Positions 1-11,306 of a stretch of DNA of 64,000 nucleotides are shown here, in pieces. The position numbers and the translations under genes are program-made. A model generated the notes under the pieces. The model was not told the origin of the DNA. It saw nothing but the letters and a program-made list of their open reading frames with translations, and searched no databases. Position 1 is the stretch's first letter; every line of letters starts with the position of its first letter. This DNA is from Liopterus haemorrhoidalis (Eukaryota > Arthropoda > Insecta > Coleoptera > Dytiscidae). The stretch spans positions 2,547,001 through 2,611,000 of the forward strand of contig OZ020624.1 of assembly GCA_963971575.1 (NCBI GenBank), written 5' to 3'.

Positions 1-2275
1 ACCCAAAAGTTCCCTTTTAAAGACACATTCAAATAATTTTTAAAGATTTATTGAAAAAACACATTTTTTTAAATTGTTGTTGTCTCTCATCTCTCTTTTA
101 CACACAGCAACCTAGGACAAATTTTTAATGGTAAAAGAAAAAAAAAACATCCCAACAATTCCCAAAAATTTCTTTTTAGTGATACAAACCTAATAGCTTT
201 TTTAATTTTTACAAAAAACAAACATTTGTAGATGCTGTCTCTTTCTAACACACGGCAGCTGGGCTAGCTCTATCTCTCTCCAACACATTGCTTACTTACC
301 ATTAAAAATATTACAAGTATAAATTTACAAACAAATAAAAATATTTTCCCCAATAATTCCCCAAAAGCACAATTTTACACAACACATACATATTTTTTAG
401 GCTTTATTTAAAAATATTACCATTTTTCTGAAAATGTTTTCGTCTCTCTCTAACACATGTCTCCAGAGCTCGTTCCATTCTCTCCTACACACAGCAACCC
501 CGGACCTATAAAAACTACAAAAAATTACAAAATCCAGAAACCAAACTCGATCAGCAGTTAAAAAAGGCCTTAACTGAAACGTGTACACATTTTAAATTTC
601 TTAAATCACCTCCAGAGTTGAAATATTAATTTTCTAAAACGCGAAATTCTACTTGCTCAGAGACGCTATTTTGTTATTCTCATATTTTTTGACAAACACT
701 CGACTAAGGTGAAATAATTACCCAAAACGATTCTACAGGTGTTAATTTAAACGTTTTTATTATTTTTTAAATTCGATGTTAATTTTTTACTAGTTTATTC
801 ATTAAAAATGTAGCGCAAAAGGAGAGATGTCAACTGCTTGGCTATTGTTGCGACACTAACGCCACAACGGCGGGCCGCGAACTAAACAACGAATTGGGGT
901 ATATACAAAAATGTTTGAAAATAAATATTTCAAAAATCTTTTAGAATTAAGGAATTAAATTTTTACGGGGCACTCAGTAGAGTTTTGTCTATTTACTATA
1001 AAAATTTCTTTTCTTAATTTACCATAGTTCTGCAGTAATAAAATTCGATATCGAGGGAATACACAAAAAATTAATAAAACCAGAAATTTCGAGTGAAATT
1101 GGGCATAAAAATTATAAATGTATAATATTTTATAATAATTATACCCACTTACAAACATATGTAGCCTGAAAACCTTTATTTGAACAAATAAAATATTTTT
1201 ACCAATATTATGCTGTCTCTCTCCAATACATGGAAGAAGGCCTCCATCTCTCTCTTACACGTAAAAAAATTGTTACAAAAAACAAAAAAATAAACAAAAT
1301 ATATCAACAAAACAGTGTCAAGGGGTAAAAAATTTCTTAAATAAGACGTGCATACCTTCCAAATTTCTTAAATCAGCTCCAGAGTTGAAATATTAATTTT
1401 CTAAAATACGATATTCTGCTTACTGAGAAACGCTATTTTCTTATACTCATATTTTTTCACAAACACTCGACTAGGATGAAATAATTATCTAAAAAATTTC
1501 CTAAGGTGTTAATTTAATTGTTTTTAATGTTTTTTTAATTCGATGGCAACTTTTTACTAGTTTTTTCAATAAAAATAGTATCACAAAACACGATATGTCA
1601 ACTGCTTGGCCATTGTTGTAACACAGCGCTACGAGCTACAACGGCAGAACCTCCAACTAAACAGCGAATTGGGATATATGGAAATATACTTAAAAATTAG
1701 TATTTCAAAAACCTTTTAGAATTAAGAAATTAAATTTTTAGGGGACATTCAGTAGGGTTCCAACTATTTATTGTAAAAATTTAATTTCTTAATTCAACAT
1801 AGTTCTGGAGTAATAAAATTTTATATCGAGGGAATACACAAAAATTTAATAAATCCGGTGATAACAAGTGAAATAGGACATAAAATTTATAAACATACAA
1901 TATTTTATAATAATTATACCCATTTACAAACATTTGTAGCCTGAAAACAATTATTTAAACAAAAAAAAAAATACATTTGTAGCAATATATCACTGTCTCT
2001 CTCCAACACATGGAAAATGGCTTATCTCAATCTCTCTCTTACACATATGTTAAAAAAAAAATACAACAATGAAACTGTGTCAAAGGGTAAAAAGTGTGTT
2101 AAATAAAACGTGTGTACCTTACACATTTCTTAAACTAACGCCAGAGTTCAAATATTAATTTGTTCTTAAATGCTAGTCTTCTTTACTTTAGGATTGCAAT
2201 TTTATTATACTTACATATATTTTCTCACAAACACATTCCCAGGGTGTAATTATTATCCAAAAAGCGTTTTCATAT
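1..2275. repeat. ~765-bp tandem repeat, about three diverged copies
   Basis: The block containing 'ccagagttgaaatattaatttt' type sequence recurs with its aaatttc/acatttc lead-in at 594, 1361 and 2122, a period of 761-767 bp. Each unit also carries a pyrimidine tract (ctctctccaacacatgg-like) near 431, 1211 and 1991. The third copy is cut short near 2275, where a TTTA microsatellite begins. Extra weaker copies of the pyrimidine tract lie at about 61 and 231. No convincing gene is present; the short ORFs here fall inside the repeat. It looks like a low-copy satellite or a tandemly duplicated transposon fragment. Confidence 0.75.
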
Positions 2276-2276
2276 G

Positions 2277-2279
2277 TAT

Positions 2280-2334
<55 letters not shown>

Positions 2335-2336
2335 TT
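2277..2336. repeat. (TTTA)n microsatellite
   Basis: About 15 uninterrupted tttatt/attt tetranucleotide units. It separates the tandem repeat on its left from the long family 1 element on its right. The apparent hydrophobic ORF across it (repeated FIYL) is an artefact of the microsatellite. Confidence 0.95.
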
Positions 2337-3705
2337 AATGTCTCAAATAAAAGTTATTAGCTATTGCTTTTATAGGAACTTTTGTTAAATAATTTTTTTC
2401 GAAATATTTTGCTGTTGTGAAACATAAATAATAAATTCTAATTAAATTTTAAAATATATCCTACCTTTTTACAACTTTTCAGCACAAATTTTCAATTTAA
2501 TTTCCTTAAAAAATATCAAATGTCATCATTAGACAAAAATAGTTAGCCATCTTGCGATACTTAGCGTCAATTGACGACACGTCTCTAGGGCCAATCAAAA
2601 GGCCTAATTAAAAAGTCCTTGATCAAATTTTATCTGCATAAATTACAATTAAAACATACGTTTTTCCAGTAAATTACATTGTAATCCTAATGACGTATAT
2701 TTATATTTTGATTTGATTCAGAAATTTATGGCAAGTGCTGCTAACCCGGGAATACACCTAAACTAAACCAAATATCTGAACTAATTACTGAATTAGACCA
2801 AATAATTAGAGCGGATTAATGGAAACTAGTTCAAATGACTGTAGCTCGCTTATTTATGAACGGATTTTGAAAATACTTACAGTTTTAGAATTAGGAGTGC
2901 ATGAGGCTTTTGACTGTATAGTCAAAAACATCAAATTCGCAAGTTGGTAAAAAAAATTGCTCCAGTTTTAACCGAATATAGAGCACGGCTGTAACTCGCT
3001 TATTTATGGACCGATTTCGATGGGATTTGACACAGAATATTAGAATTAGTGTCTCCTAGTATGTAGGTGTTCAAAATTCATGTATTTGTACAAGAAAGGC
3101 CTAAATGGGGGTCTAATTTTTTAAAAATTACAATATTTTTAATGGTTATGGGCCAATTTGGATAAAATTTTATACATGGAGATAGAATTAGTTTCTGCTC
3201 CTTATATGAGAGACAAAGTTTATATATCTATACAAAAAAGCCTAACGGGGGCCTTATTTAAAAAAATTAAATAAATGTTATATTATATTATTTCGTTTTA
3301 TCAAAAAATGTCTGAAAAGTTGTTAGTTATTGCTTTTATAGCAACTTTTGTTAAATAATTTTTTTCGAAATATTTTTCTGTTATGATATATTCGCAAAAA
3401 TCTTAAAATCGACACCAGTAAACTCCCATTTCTGGTCAACCGATTTTTACCAAAAGTTGATCAACTCGTGCCATTAAACTCAAAAGCTTAAATATGAAGT
3501 TTCATAAAAATCCTTTTAGCCGAATTTGCTCTGCACGTGTACACAGATAGACGGACGGACAGACAGACAGACAGACAGACGGACGGACAGACAGACCGTC
3601 AGACATGCTAAAAATAGTCAAAACGTTATGTAGGGACTTCAATTCGTGGAGATCCATCGAAATCTCGAAATGTCAAAATCGGTATGATCACAATACCTCC
3701 CTTAT

Positions 3706-4156
3706 TGTCAACTGACAATAACTGAAGCGCCTCTAGTGAGATTTTGAGAAACTGACGGTTGTAGGATAGTCGAGTTTGTTTACTGTTGTTTTCATAGCAA
3801 GTTTTTAAAAAAATGTCTTTAAAATTGCAAGAAAAAATTAAATGCAACGTGAATTGTTGTGTTTATCTTTGCAATGCAAAAGTAGGTCGTGATAGAGACA
3901 TAAGTTTTCATCGTGTTCCGAAAAGTGGCAAAAAAACGTGTTTCTGAATTTACGTGGTGGTGCACGTGTAGTTATGGATAGAAGACAAGCATGGGAATAT
4001 GTTCTTAGAAGTGGAAAGACCATTTTAGAGTGTGTTCCCGTGTGTTTCAATAAATATCATATGAAGATACTATTGAACCTGTCAAAAATATCCTACCAAA
4101 GTCAACCATGATGTAAAATACAGTAGCGCCTCTATCGGTAGTGTCAGATGTCAATA
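3706..4156 (+). mobile_element. Non-autonomous THAP-domain DNA transposon
   Basis: This segment sits inside an otherwise recognisable family 1 element and is flanked by its cctcccttat and atgttggcggtcgg blocks. Its ends are imperfectly inverted: tgtcaactgacaataact at the left, and ttgacatctgacactacc read from the right on the other strand. Both ends also carry a gcgcctct motif. It contains the start of a THAP-type reading frame. A related piece lies at 63595-63790 in the opposite direction. P-like or another THAP-bearing superfamily is possible. The target duplication could not be fixed. Confidence 0.55.
3813..3947 (+). pseudogene. THAP zinc-finger N-terminus, truncated
   Basis: The frame opens MSLKLQEKIKCNVNCCVYLC and continues to SFHRVPK, then stops after 44 codons at tga 3945-3947. 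THAP domains (C2CH zinc fingers that bind DNA, usually at the N-terminus of transposases or their host derivatives) start with CxxC-type cysteines followed by an F-HR-P block about 20 residues later, as seen here. The later C and H ligands and the whole catalytic part are missing, so it cannot make a functional protein. It lies within the element at 3706-4156. Confidence 0.6.
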
Positions 4157-4345
4157 CATGTTGGCGGTCGGTAATGTACAAATGAGATATTTGTAAGAGT
4201 AGTTTGACAAAAGGACACTGGCGCTAGTGTTGCTGACGTCACTTTGGATATCGTCTATTGATAAGTAACTGTATTGGAAAGATGGGTATTACAACAAACA
4301 AAACTAAATAAAATCATTTTTGATTAAAAATATTTCTTTATATGC

Positions 4346-4351
4346 TTTATT
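4346..4351 (-). terminator. Candidate poly(A) signal of capa
   Basis: AATAAA read on the minus strand, about 170 nt downstream of the capa stop codon. Another AATAAA overlaps the stop region at 4515-4520. Which is used cannot be told from sequence. Confidence 0.45.
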
Positions 4352-4518
4352 GAGGAGTAGAGATACATATCTTTATAATATTCTTATGGCTACGTGATAT
4401 TTTTTTATATTTTTTTTTCATACTAATCTTCAGCTCTTGCCAGAGAAAATACATTTAGACTAAAAATTATGTGTATTGCAATGAAAAATTAAGTATTAAC
4501 AGCAATTAATGGAGTTTA

Positions 4519-4661
4519 TTATTGGGGGAGGTTACTGTTCTTAGCGTCCACTCTTCGTGATGAGAGCACTTCTTCCACGACTGTGTCTTCATTGTCCTCT
4601 TCTTCTGATTCTCTGCCGAGTCTCGGGGTGAAGTCTGCCTCTCTCAACGCCACGGTCGGAT
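4519..4661 (-). CDS. capa: capa neuropeptide precursor, exon 4 (last coding exon)
   Basis: The minus strand has an acceptor gattgtttcag at 4672-4662 and then 143 coding nt ending in TAA at 4521-4519. It completes the split Asp codon from exon 3 and encodes DPTVALREADFTPRLGR followed by an acidic tail (ESEEEDNEDTVVEE) and a C-terminus ending NLPQ. FTPRLG-R has the form of an amidated PRL (pyrokinin-type) peptide after Arg cleavage. Precursors of this family often keep such a block, but whether it is released is unknown. The phase matches the GTACGT donor of exon 3. A mariner lies 33 bp upstream of the exon start. The assignment rests on phase, the splice sites and the PRLG motif. Confidence 0.85.
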
Positions 4662-4693
4662 CTGAAACAATCAAAAGCAACGATATTACAGTA

Positions 4694-5913
4694 CCAGGTC
4701 TACAAGTATGAAATGCGGATTTTTTTCAAACTTGCCACGCAAACAGAGTGTATAGTTCAAAGTTTCAACACATATGGCGTTTTGTTTAGTTATCATTAAG
4801 TGTCAAATTCGTATAGGTTATAATTTGAAAAGTGATCATATAGTTTTGTTTTACTGTGTTAAAAAAGTCAAATTTTGTGCCAAATAAAGAGAATTCGCGG
4901 ACAGTACTACTATTTTGTTTTCATTTGAAAAAAACTGCTGCTGAATCATACCGACTGCTTCGAGAAGGTTATGGTGAATATGCCCCATCGCAAGATACGT
5001 GTGAACGATGGTTTCGGCGTTTCAAAAGTGGGGACTTGCTACAGGAAGACGATAGTCAATCACAAAAACAACTAGTAGAGCAGTTAGGCGTTACTCAACA
5101 AGCTGTTTCCAATCGCCTACGAGAGATGGGTAAGATCCAGAAAGTCGGTAGATGGGTTCCACATGCATTGAATGAGAGGCAGATGGAAAAACGCAAAAAC
5201 ACTTGTCGAAATTTTGCTTGCACGATACAAAAGAAAGTCTTTTTGCATCGTATCATTACTGGCGATGAAAAATTGATTTATTTTGAAAATCCCAAACGCA
5301 AAAAATAATGGGTGAACCCAGGCTCACTATCCACATCAACTGCAAGACCGAATCGCTTTGGCAAAAAGACAATGCTTTATACTTGGTGGGACCAAAAGAG
5401 TGTGTCTATTATGAATTGTTAAAACCTGGTGAAACAGTTAATACCCAACGCTACCAACAACAACTGATCGAATTGAACCATTCGCTGCTCATAAAACGAC
5501 CAGAATACGAAAGAAGACAGCACAAAGTAATCTTTCTTCACGATAACGCTCCATCACATAAGGCAAAAGCAGTTTGCAACACATTGGAGGCACTCAAGTG
5601 GGAAGTGCTACCCCATGCCGCTTACTCATCAGACTTGGCCCCTTCAGATTACCACTTGTTCGCATCGATGGGTCACGCACTTACCGAGCAGCACTTTTGT
5701 TCATATGAAAATGTGAAAGAATGGCTAGATGAATGGTTTGCGGGGAAAGGGGAAGAGTTCTACTGGCGAGGTATTCACAAATTGCCTGAAAGATGGGAAA
5801 AATGTATAACTTCTAATGGAGCATACTTTGAATAAATAAACTTTTACTGTTCTTTTGAAATTAATGTGTTTTATTTAAAAAAAAAAATCCGCATTTCATA
5901 CTTGTAGACCTGG
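4694..5913 (+). mobile_element. Mariner transposon (DD34D), decayed
   Basis: A 1220-bp element with about 30-bp terminal inverted repeats: ccaggtctacaagtatgaaa at 4694 and the same sequence inverted up to 5913. Both ends abut TA (4692-4693 and 5914-5915), the expected mariner target duplication. It lies in capa intron 3, only 33 bp upstream of exon 4 in the gene's direction. The transposase inside is broken. Confidence 0.95.
4856..5835 (+). pseudogene. Mariner transposase, internally deleted and frameshifted
   Basis: The first part (4856-5308) has the paired helix-turn-helix region (TCERWFRRFKSGD, then VTQQAVSNRL) and the first catalytic Asp in ITGDEK. An in-frame deletion has removed about 30 residues between FKSGD and EDDSQ. 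A TAA at 5306-5308 interrupts the reading frame just before the conserved WV block, and a roughly 1-nt shift follows near 5400. The second part resumes at ELLKPGETVNTQ, keeps HDNAPSH and YSSDLAPSDYHLF with 34 residues between the two Asp residues (DD34D), and ends at 5835. Mariner transposases cut and paste at TA. This copy cannot be autonomous. Confidence 0.92.
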
Positions 5914-6384
5914 TATTTCCAAAATGAAATGGCCATTCTTGTTAAATAGATTACAATGCTGTAATGGCTTTATGGCAGTTATCTTAAGACTTATTGCTGT
6001 AAAAAGAATATAAGGGGTATTAAGGGTATTTTAAATTTAAATCGAATAGATGTAACACTAGTTCAATTGAAGCTTCTTAAAAACCGTTAAGGATATTTTC
6101 CAAATTTGTAATCCTATTGTTTCTAAATTTTAGAGGTTGTTATACTTGTTTGTTAGTTAATTTTCAACGTTCATAGCGTGCATACATAAACAACATAGCT
6201 CTTTGGCGACCATTTGATTTTAAAGAAACTCCTAGTTTCTGTTGTGAAAATAGTGAATCTGTGCAAGGTGATTTGGAGTGCGAAAATGTGGACGTTGATG
6301 TGGAATGCGAAAATGTGGACGTGGCTACTAAAGAAAAATGTCATTTGTCAGAAGATTGCAAAGTTCTGATACTGATCGTTTATC
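5914..6384. other. capa intron 3 sequence, no gene seen
   Basis: AT-rich intron sequence. A short ORF from 6261 (MQGDLECENVDVDVECENVDV) owes its repeat to a small tandem duplication of gcgaaaatgtggacgt and runs into the neighbouring MITE. I see no splice context that would make it an exon. Confidence 0.5.
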
Positions 6385-6548
6385 TTTATAGCGCACTAAG
6401 GAAAAGGGCGCCACATTGCAAAGGTGAGGACCTTTTTTTTTTTGCTCATCACTTGGATTTTGGGAAGTGAGGACCACCTTTTTTTTGCTAAGGGCGCCAA
6501 AACACAGTTTTGCCCCTAGCGCAAGTTTTCCTTACTGCGGCTCTGCCC
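6385..6548. mobile_element. Short GC-rich MITE-like repeat (ggcgcc / ctgcggctctg family)
   Basis: Contains agggcgcc, two gctcatcactt / gtgaggacc blocks separated by T runs, and the end ttactgcggctctg. The same organisation recurs at 44523-44757 and 58575-58853, where the left end carries the inverse cagagccgcagtaa. The terminal repeats are short. Non-coding. This copy lacks the G-run left end. Confidence 0.6.
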
Positions 6549-7430
6549 AATAATAGGGTGGCACTATTTACATAAATTACAATTATTAAATAAATTTAAC
6601 TAACATAAATAGTAAATAAGTATATATATTAATACAGAACTTTTTACAATATTCTTGCCCAAAGGGCAGTTATAAGTGAATCCTTACAGTAGTAAATAAA
6701 GAAAACAGAAAAAAGAGAGCTTGGTAGACGTTACAAACAACGAAGAGCAAATTTTTTAAATGTTGATATATTAGTACTGAATAGGTCAGGAAAGTTGGGG
6801 TTGAAATGATATGAATTATATAATTCAGATAAACAAGAAACGGGTGAATTCGAAGCATAGTTTGTGCTTTCGTAGGAAACTAAGAGGAAATTATTATTTC
6901 TATGTGGTTGGAAGGAATTCTGATGGGAAAGAAATCGAGCAATGGGAAACAGTCAATGATATTATTAAAAAATTTATAAACAATTGACAAGTCGTTTAAG
7001 ACCCGTCTTTTTTCCATGGATGTTAGATTTGGATTAAATTATGTTTATAAACATATAAATGACTTACTTCCTAACAAAGATATAAAAAAACAAATTTTTA
7101 TTATTAAATTTTTCATTTAATAAAAATATTATAATTTTTAAAATGTTTCTCTACTTATGGCTAATAGTGTAAGTAATTTTCCAGTTACTAAATGGAATAT
7201 TTTAGAAATAAGTAAGTATATTTTATTATATTCTTTTTTTATTTTATTTTTTCTTTGGTTCAAGTAAAAACTTTAACACTTGACCAATCAAAGACAATAA
7301 CTTTATAAAAGACCAAATGTCTTTCATCTGAATAATTTTTTGTTTACTCTATTGAATTGTGAATTTCTTACTGCTCCGTCAAGTAAAAAAAAAAATGTTA
7401 CGCACGGTATGTACAATGACGGTCAGTACC
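6549..7430. other. AT-rich intron 3 sequence, nothing recognised
   Basis: Only short, unconvincing ORFs on either strand. No terminal repeats or protein similarity noticed. Confidence 0.5.
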
Positions 7431-7433
7431 TAA

Positions 7434-8034
7434 TACCCTTTTCACACTAGAACTTTAAGATCGGATGTTAAATTGAATGTGTCTTTAAACGCTAATGTGA
7501 AACCGTATGGCCTCGTCTAAATACAAGCGATGTTTAAGACAGAGATCTGCGTCTTAAACATAGTCCGCATTGCAACATAATTTCTATTATAAAAAAATAC
7601 TCTTTGAATTTGTGCTGTCAACATTTTGTATTATCATAAACAAGAATTCTGTATTATATCGACGTTATAAGAAGTTTATACTTATGGTTATAATAAAATT
7701 ATTTATTTTAATAATGTGTTTAATAAAATACAGAGCTACAATAATTGAGATAAAATGTATCGACTTACATGTTAATACAGGTGTAATATATTCTTTATTG
7801 TAGTGTCTTTATTGTAGAATGAAATGAAATATCCATATTTGTTTATAATAATTCAAAATGTGCGTCTGCGCAGACAGTTCAAAACTGGTAATTTCCTGAC
7901 GGTAACTTAAGGACAAAATTACTGTAGCTGATGACAGCACCGGAGATTTAAACATCAAGTGTGAAAGCAAACCGATGTTAAACATCGGTGAACTTTAAGT
8001 TCACTCGTCTTAAAGTTCTAGAGTCAAAAGGGTA
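7434..8034. mobile_element. MITE, 601 bp, TAA target duplication
   Basis: About 30-bp terminal inverted repeats start tacccttttcacactagaac at 7434 and end as the inverse at 8034. Both ends are flanked by TAA (7431-7433 and 8035-8037), a 3-bp TWA-type duplication as in PIF/Harbinger elements. Non-coding. A right-half copy of the same family lies at 57005-57112. Confidence 0.8.
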
Positions 8035-8565
8035 TAAGAGCTGTGGAGCCAGTGACGGACTAAGAAAAATTGGGGCCCTAGTCAAAAGTCTCATTGTGGG
8101 CCCTACCAGTCAAATAAATCACAAAATAACGAAAAAATCTATACATCAAAACGGTTTCACGGGTCCCCAAAAAATACGGGGCAATACAAAATTATAATTT
8201 TATAATATACAAATATAATTTTTATTTATACTAAAATTGTTCTCTTTTTAAATTTTGCAACTATTAATTACTTATTATTGAAAACATGAAAAAATATTAG
8301 ATATAGAATCCGAACAAAATACTGTGTTGGAAATAATGGCCACAGTAAATTCATTAGCAAATATATTAAGTCAAAGGTATGAAGAATCATTTCTCCGTAG
8401 CACTATGGACATTCGTGTAGTATTGACCTAAAAAGTAGATTGTGAAACACAATACTCCCTTCAAACTTTCAATGCTATTTGACATCCAACACAACTTTTG
8501 AAACTATCTTTACTTACATCAGTATAAACTTGTTTAATCGTTTGTTTATTTTATAGTTATTTTTT
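8035..8565. other. Intron sequence with a GGGCCC-rich repeat fragment
   Basis: 8045-8190 holds a fragment with ggggccctag and gggccctacc, reminiscent of the short GC-rich insert at 26756-26922. The rest is AT-rich with no recognisable feature. Confidence 0.4.
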
Positions 8566-8779
8566 GAATCAGAACCGATTTTGGTCGACCTTTTTGAAAT
8601 TCATCACTGATGGACGCACGACCACGATGAAATTCTGCAAACCAATTGTAAACGGTCTTTTCTGATGGTGCTTCATTACCAAAAATTGTACGACGCGAAT
8701 ATATGCATTGTTGTTGAGTTAGGCCTTTACTAAAATCATAAAAAATCATCCAACGAAAACCTTCACGAGTAATATCCAT
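8546..8779 (-). pseudogene. Mariner transposase N-terminus
   Basis: Encodes MDITREGFRWMIFYDFSKGL, then GNEAPSEKTVYNWFAEFHRG and ISDEFQKGRPKSV. This is the first helix-turn-helix and linker of mariner-type transposases that are also related to vertebrate SETMAR. The frame ends soon after KSVL and no catalytic Asp is present. Paralogous pieces occur at 28239-28451, 31748-32165 and 44817-44960. The start at 8779 is the ATG conserved in these copies. Confidence 0.85.
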
Positions 8780-9897
8780 TTTTTCACAAATTTGTGTTTT
8801 TTAAACGCTCACTAACAAACTACTCGGTCAATTTATGAGCTGCCACTGATTTCACAACAAGAAATGTTTTTTTCACAAAATTGTTTTTTTAACGCTCACT
8901 GTCAACAAACTACTCGGTTAATTTATAAGCTGCCATTTTCTTTTTTCCCCTAATTTAACATTAAAAAAAAATGTTTCCTCATGTACATTTTTGCTGTAAA
9001 GTATATAATAAATGTGATATTTCAAGATTTTAGTTTTACGGGTGTACCCCCGTAACTCTGTTATTTAACGGGGGGTAGGGTCTGATAACCACATTTTAAG
9101 CATATTTTTGTGAATTTTTTTCAAATCTATGGTTAAATTTATTCATTTTCAAACTAAGTACATATATAAAGTATGTTTTGAAGAAGATACAAAAAAAATT
9201 TGAAGGCAAAATATTGCGAAATGAGCCAGCTGTGACAAATCGTCTCAGACTCCGGGAAAAAAATTAGATTTTGCGGTGACCAGCATAACTCGTCACTGGA
9301 TCATCTGAAATCAAAAATCCAAAAAGATTTTGTTAGTTTATGAGTTTGCCGAGGTAATGACGTTGAATTTTTATTTTTAAAATTATTTTTCAGTTTTTAG
9401 CGTTACTTAGAAGACAAAAAAAATTAATTGAGAAAGAAAAAACCTAAAAATGAGTATATTTGTGATTGTTAAATAAAAAAAAAACATGAACAAAAAAATA
9501 TCTCAACGTCGTTACCTCGGCAAACTCATAAACTAACAAAATCTTTTTGGATTTTTGATTTCAGACGATCCAGTGACGAATTATGCTGGTCACCGCAAAT
9601 TTTTTTCCCGGAGTCTGTGAAGATTTGCCACAGCTGGCTCATTTCGCCATATTTTGCTTTCAAATTTTTTTTGTATCTTCTTCAAAACATACTTTTTATA
9701 TGTACTTAGTTTGAAAATGAATAAATTTAACCATAGATTTGAAAAAAATTCACAAAAATATGCTTAAAATATGGTTACCCCCCCTTAACAATTTTGATTT
9801 CTGATTTCATAATAACAAATTTTTACGAATATAGTATTGACACATTTCAATATTACCATATAGTGATCGTTTGTAAAAACATAATAGGTAACCCTTG
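8566..9897 (-). mobile_element. Mariner remnant split by a foldback element
   Basis: The 5' part of a mariner (minus strand) spans 8566 to about 9060, including a local duplication of the upstream leader (cgctcac..actcggt..gctgcca twice, 8800-8935). A foldback element then interrupts it at a TTAA. The terminal region of the same mariner family resumes at about 9789 and ends ggtaacccttg at 9897, next to TA. The terminal block (gtattgacacatttcaatatt) is shared with the copies ending at 28651 and 32335. Most of the transposase is missing. Confidence 0.75.
9069..9784. mobile_element. Foldback element, ~300-bp inverted arms, TTAA ends
   Basis: The left arm runs from 9069 (cggggggtagggtctgataacc) to about 9375 (gtaatgacgttga). 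The right arm from about 9503 to 9784 is its reverse complement with few mismatches, leaving a spacer of about 120 nt. TTAA flanks both ends (9065-9068 and 9785-9788). A second copy is at 16855-17606. No ORF of note. A transcript across it would fold into a near-continuous hairpin. TTAA target choice suggests piggyBac-type mobilisation, on target site only. Confidence 0.85.
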
Positions 9898-10440
9898 TAG
9901 ATACAAACAAAATCCTAAAATGTATGAAAATTACCCTTCACATTAATTTTTAATTATTAATTACTCGAAGCTAAGTCTACCTCTAAACTAAACAATTTGT
10001 GTGAAAATACTAAAGTAAACAACTAAAATTATACCCAAAATAAAATGACGTACGAAACACACCACAGGAGGTACTTCGATACTAGTCGTGCTTAGAAGTT
10101 CCAGTACATTTAAAGTTTGTTGAGTTAAAATTGTAAATTTGTCCCACGTGCCAAATTAATAGTTATTTTGAAATAGTAACTATTATTGAAGTAAACTGTT
10201 TAGTATCAGATATGTGTAATTTGTTTATAAGAATAAAATGTAAATAAATGTAAAGTGTAAATATCTACACCAACGGCGTAACTGACCCCCGCAGGCCCCG
10301 ACTGCGGGGTGGGCAAAAGGGGGCCCTTCGTAAATTTTGACTAAATTCTCTGATAAATAATTAAAAAATTAATTAACTTGTATTTTGATTTCAGAAAAAA
10401 TACATTATGAATTTTAAATTTTATATACCTAAACCTGTAA
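9898..10440. other. Intron 3 sequence, nothing recognised
   Basis: AT-rich. A short GC-rich patch at 10275-10325 (gcaggccccgactgcggggtg) looks like the edge of a small repeat. No gene is seen. Confidence 0.4.
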
Positions 10441-11272
10441 AAATTGATGTGAAGTGTGAATATTCACACATTTCAGGGTTTCGCAGGTATATAATAAGTG
10501 AAGGCGGTATGCTGAGTGTGTAGGACAAATTTTACCTTGTAGTAATCACGGCAAAATGAACGATATTTTTAAAATAATTTATCGTCTGTTAATCATATAA
10601 TAAGACTGGTTATTAAATTTACGCTCATAAAAATTAAATACAACATTTGTCAAAATATAACTAGAATTTTGACAAAATAATTTCAAATGCAAAAAAAAAA
10701 CAGAAAAAATAAAATTCACTCCGTACTCGAACTCGAAACCCTTCGTTTTCCAAGCCAGTTTAAGAGTGCTCTAACGCATGTAGCCATCGCACGCCATACA
10801 TGTGAGTGTCTTACATTGGTATAACTTTTGTACTTTGTGAACCAAAAACCACAAAAAATGCGTTATTTTCCAAAAACATAATCTGATCAAAAATTCCTGT
10901 TGTACTATTTCGGTTCACACCAATATACATTACTTAGAATTTTTTTAGATTTTTAGTTTAAACCATCTGGGCTACAGGGTGTGGGACAAAATTTTTTTTG
11001 CACATTCTTGGCAAAAATCGCATCAAAATAATTTATTTTGCAAAAATAAAAATTTGATCATTAATCCACGTACTAAGGGCTTTCATTTGATACCCTACTC
11101 AGAATTTAAAAAAAATATTTTTTTTTCGATGAGGACATATTTGTTTATATTTTTAGGGGGGTATGTTTTTTAGATGTTTTAGTTATTTTTCCTATGTGCG
11201 GGTCAAAGAGTTGTATAAGCATGCCAAATTTCAACTCTCTAGGTTTAGCCGTTTGGCTACAATTTTTACCGA

Positions 11273-11306
<34 letters not shown>

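Larger units (their letters stand above)
2340..4176 (+). mobile_element. Family 1 Helentron/DINE-like element, long copy, interrupted
   Basis: From 2340 to about 3705 this matches the copy at 34375-35748 almost base for base, including a GACA/GACG microsatellite at 3545-3605 and the 3' block ending in cctcccttat. The expected terminus gttggcggtcggtaa is missing at 3706 and reappears at 4159-4174, so about 450 bp (THAP element, next entry) was inserted near the 3' end. The 5' subterminal motif is absent here. Non-coding. Assignment to the Helentron-associated (DINE/mini-me) class rests on the microsatellite core plus short subterminal inverted repeats seen in other copies. Confidence 0.7.

Noticed and set aside
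2170..2388. 72-aa ORF with repeated FIYL
   Set aside because: Translation of the TTTA microsatellite.
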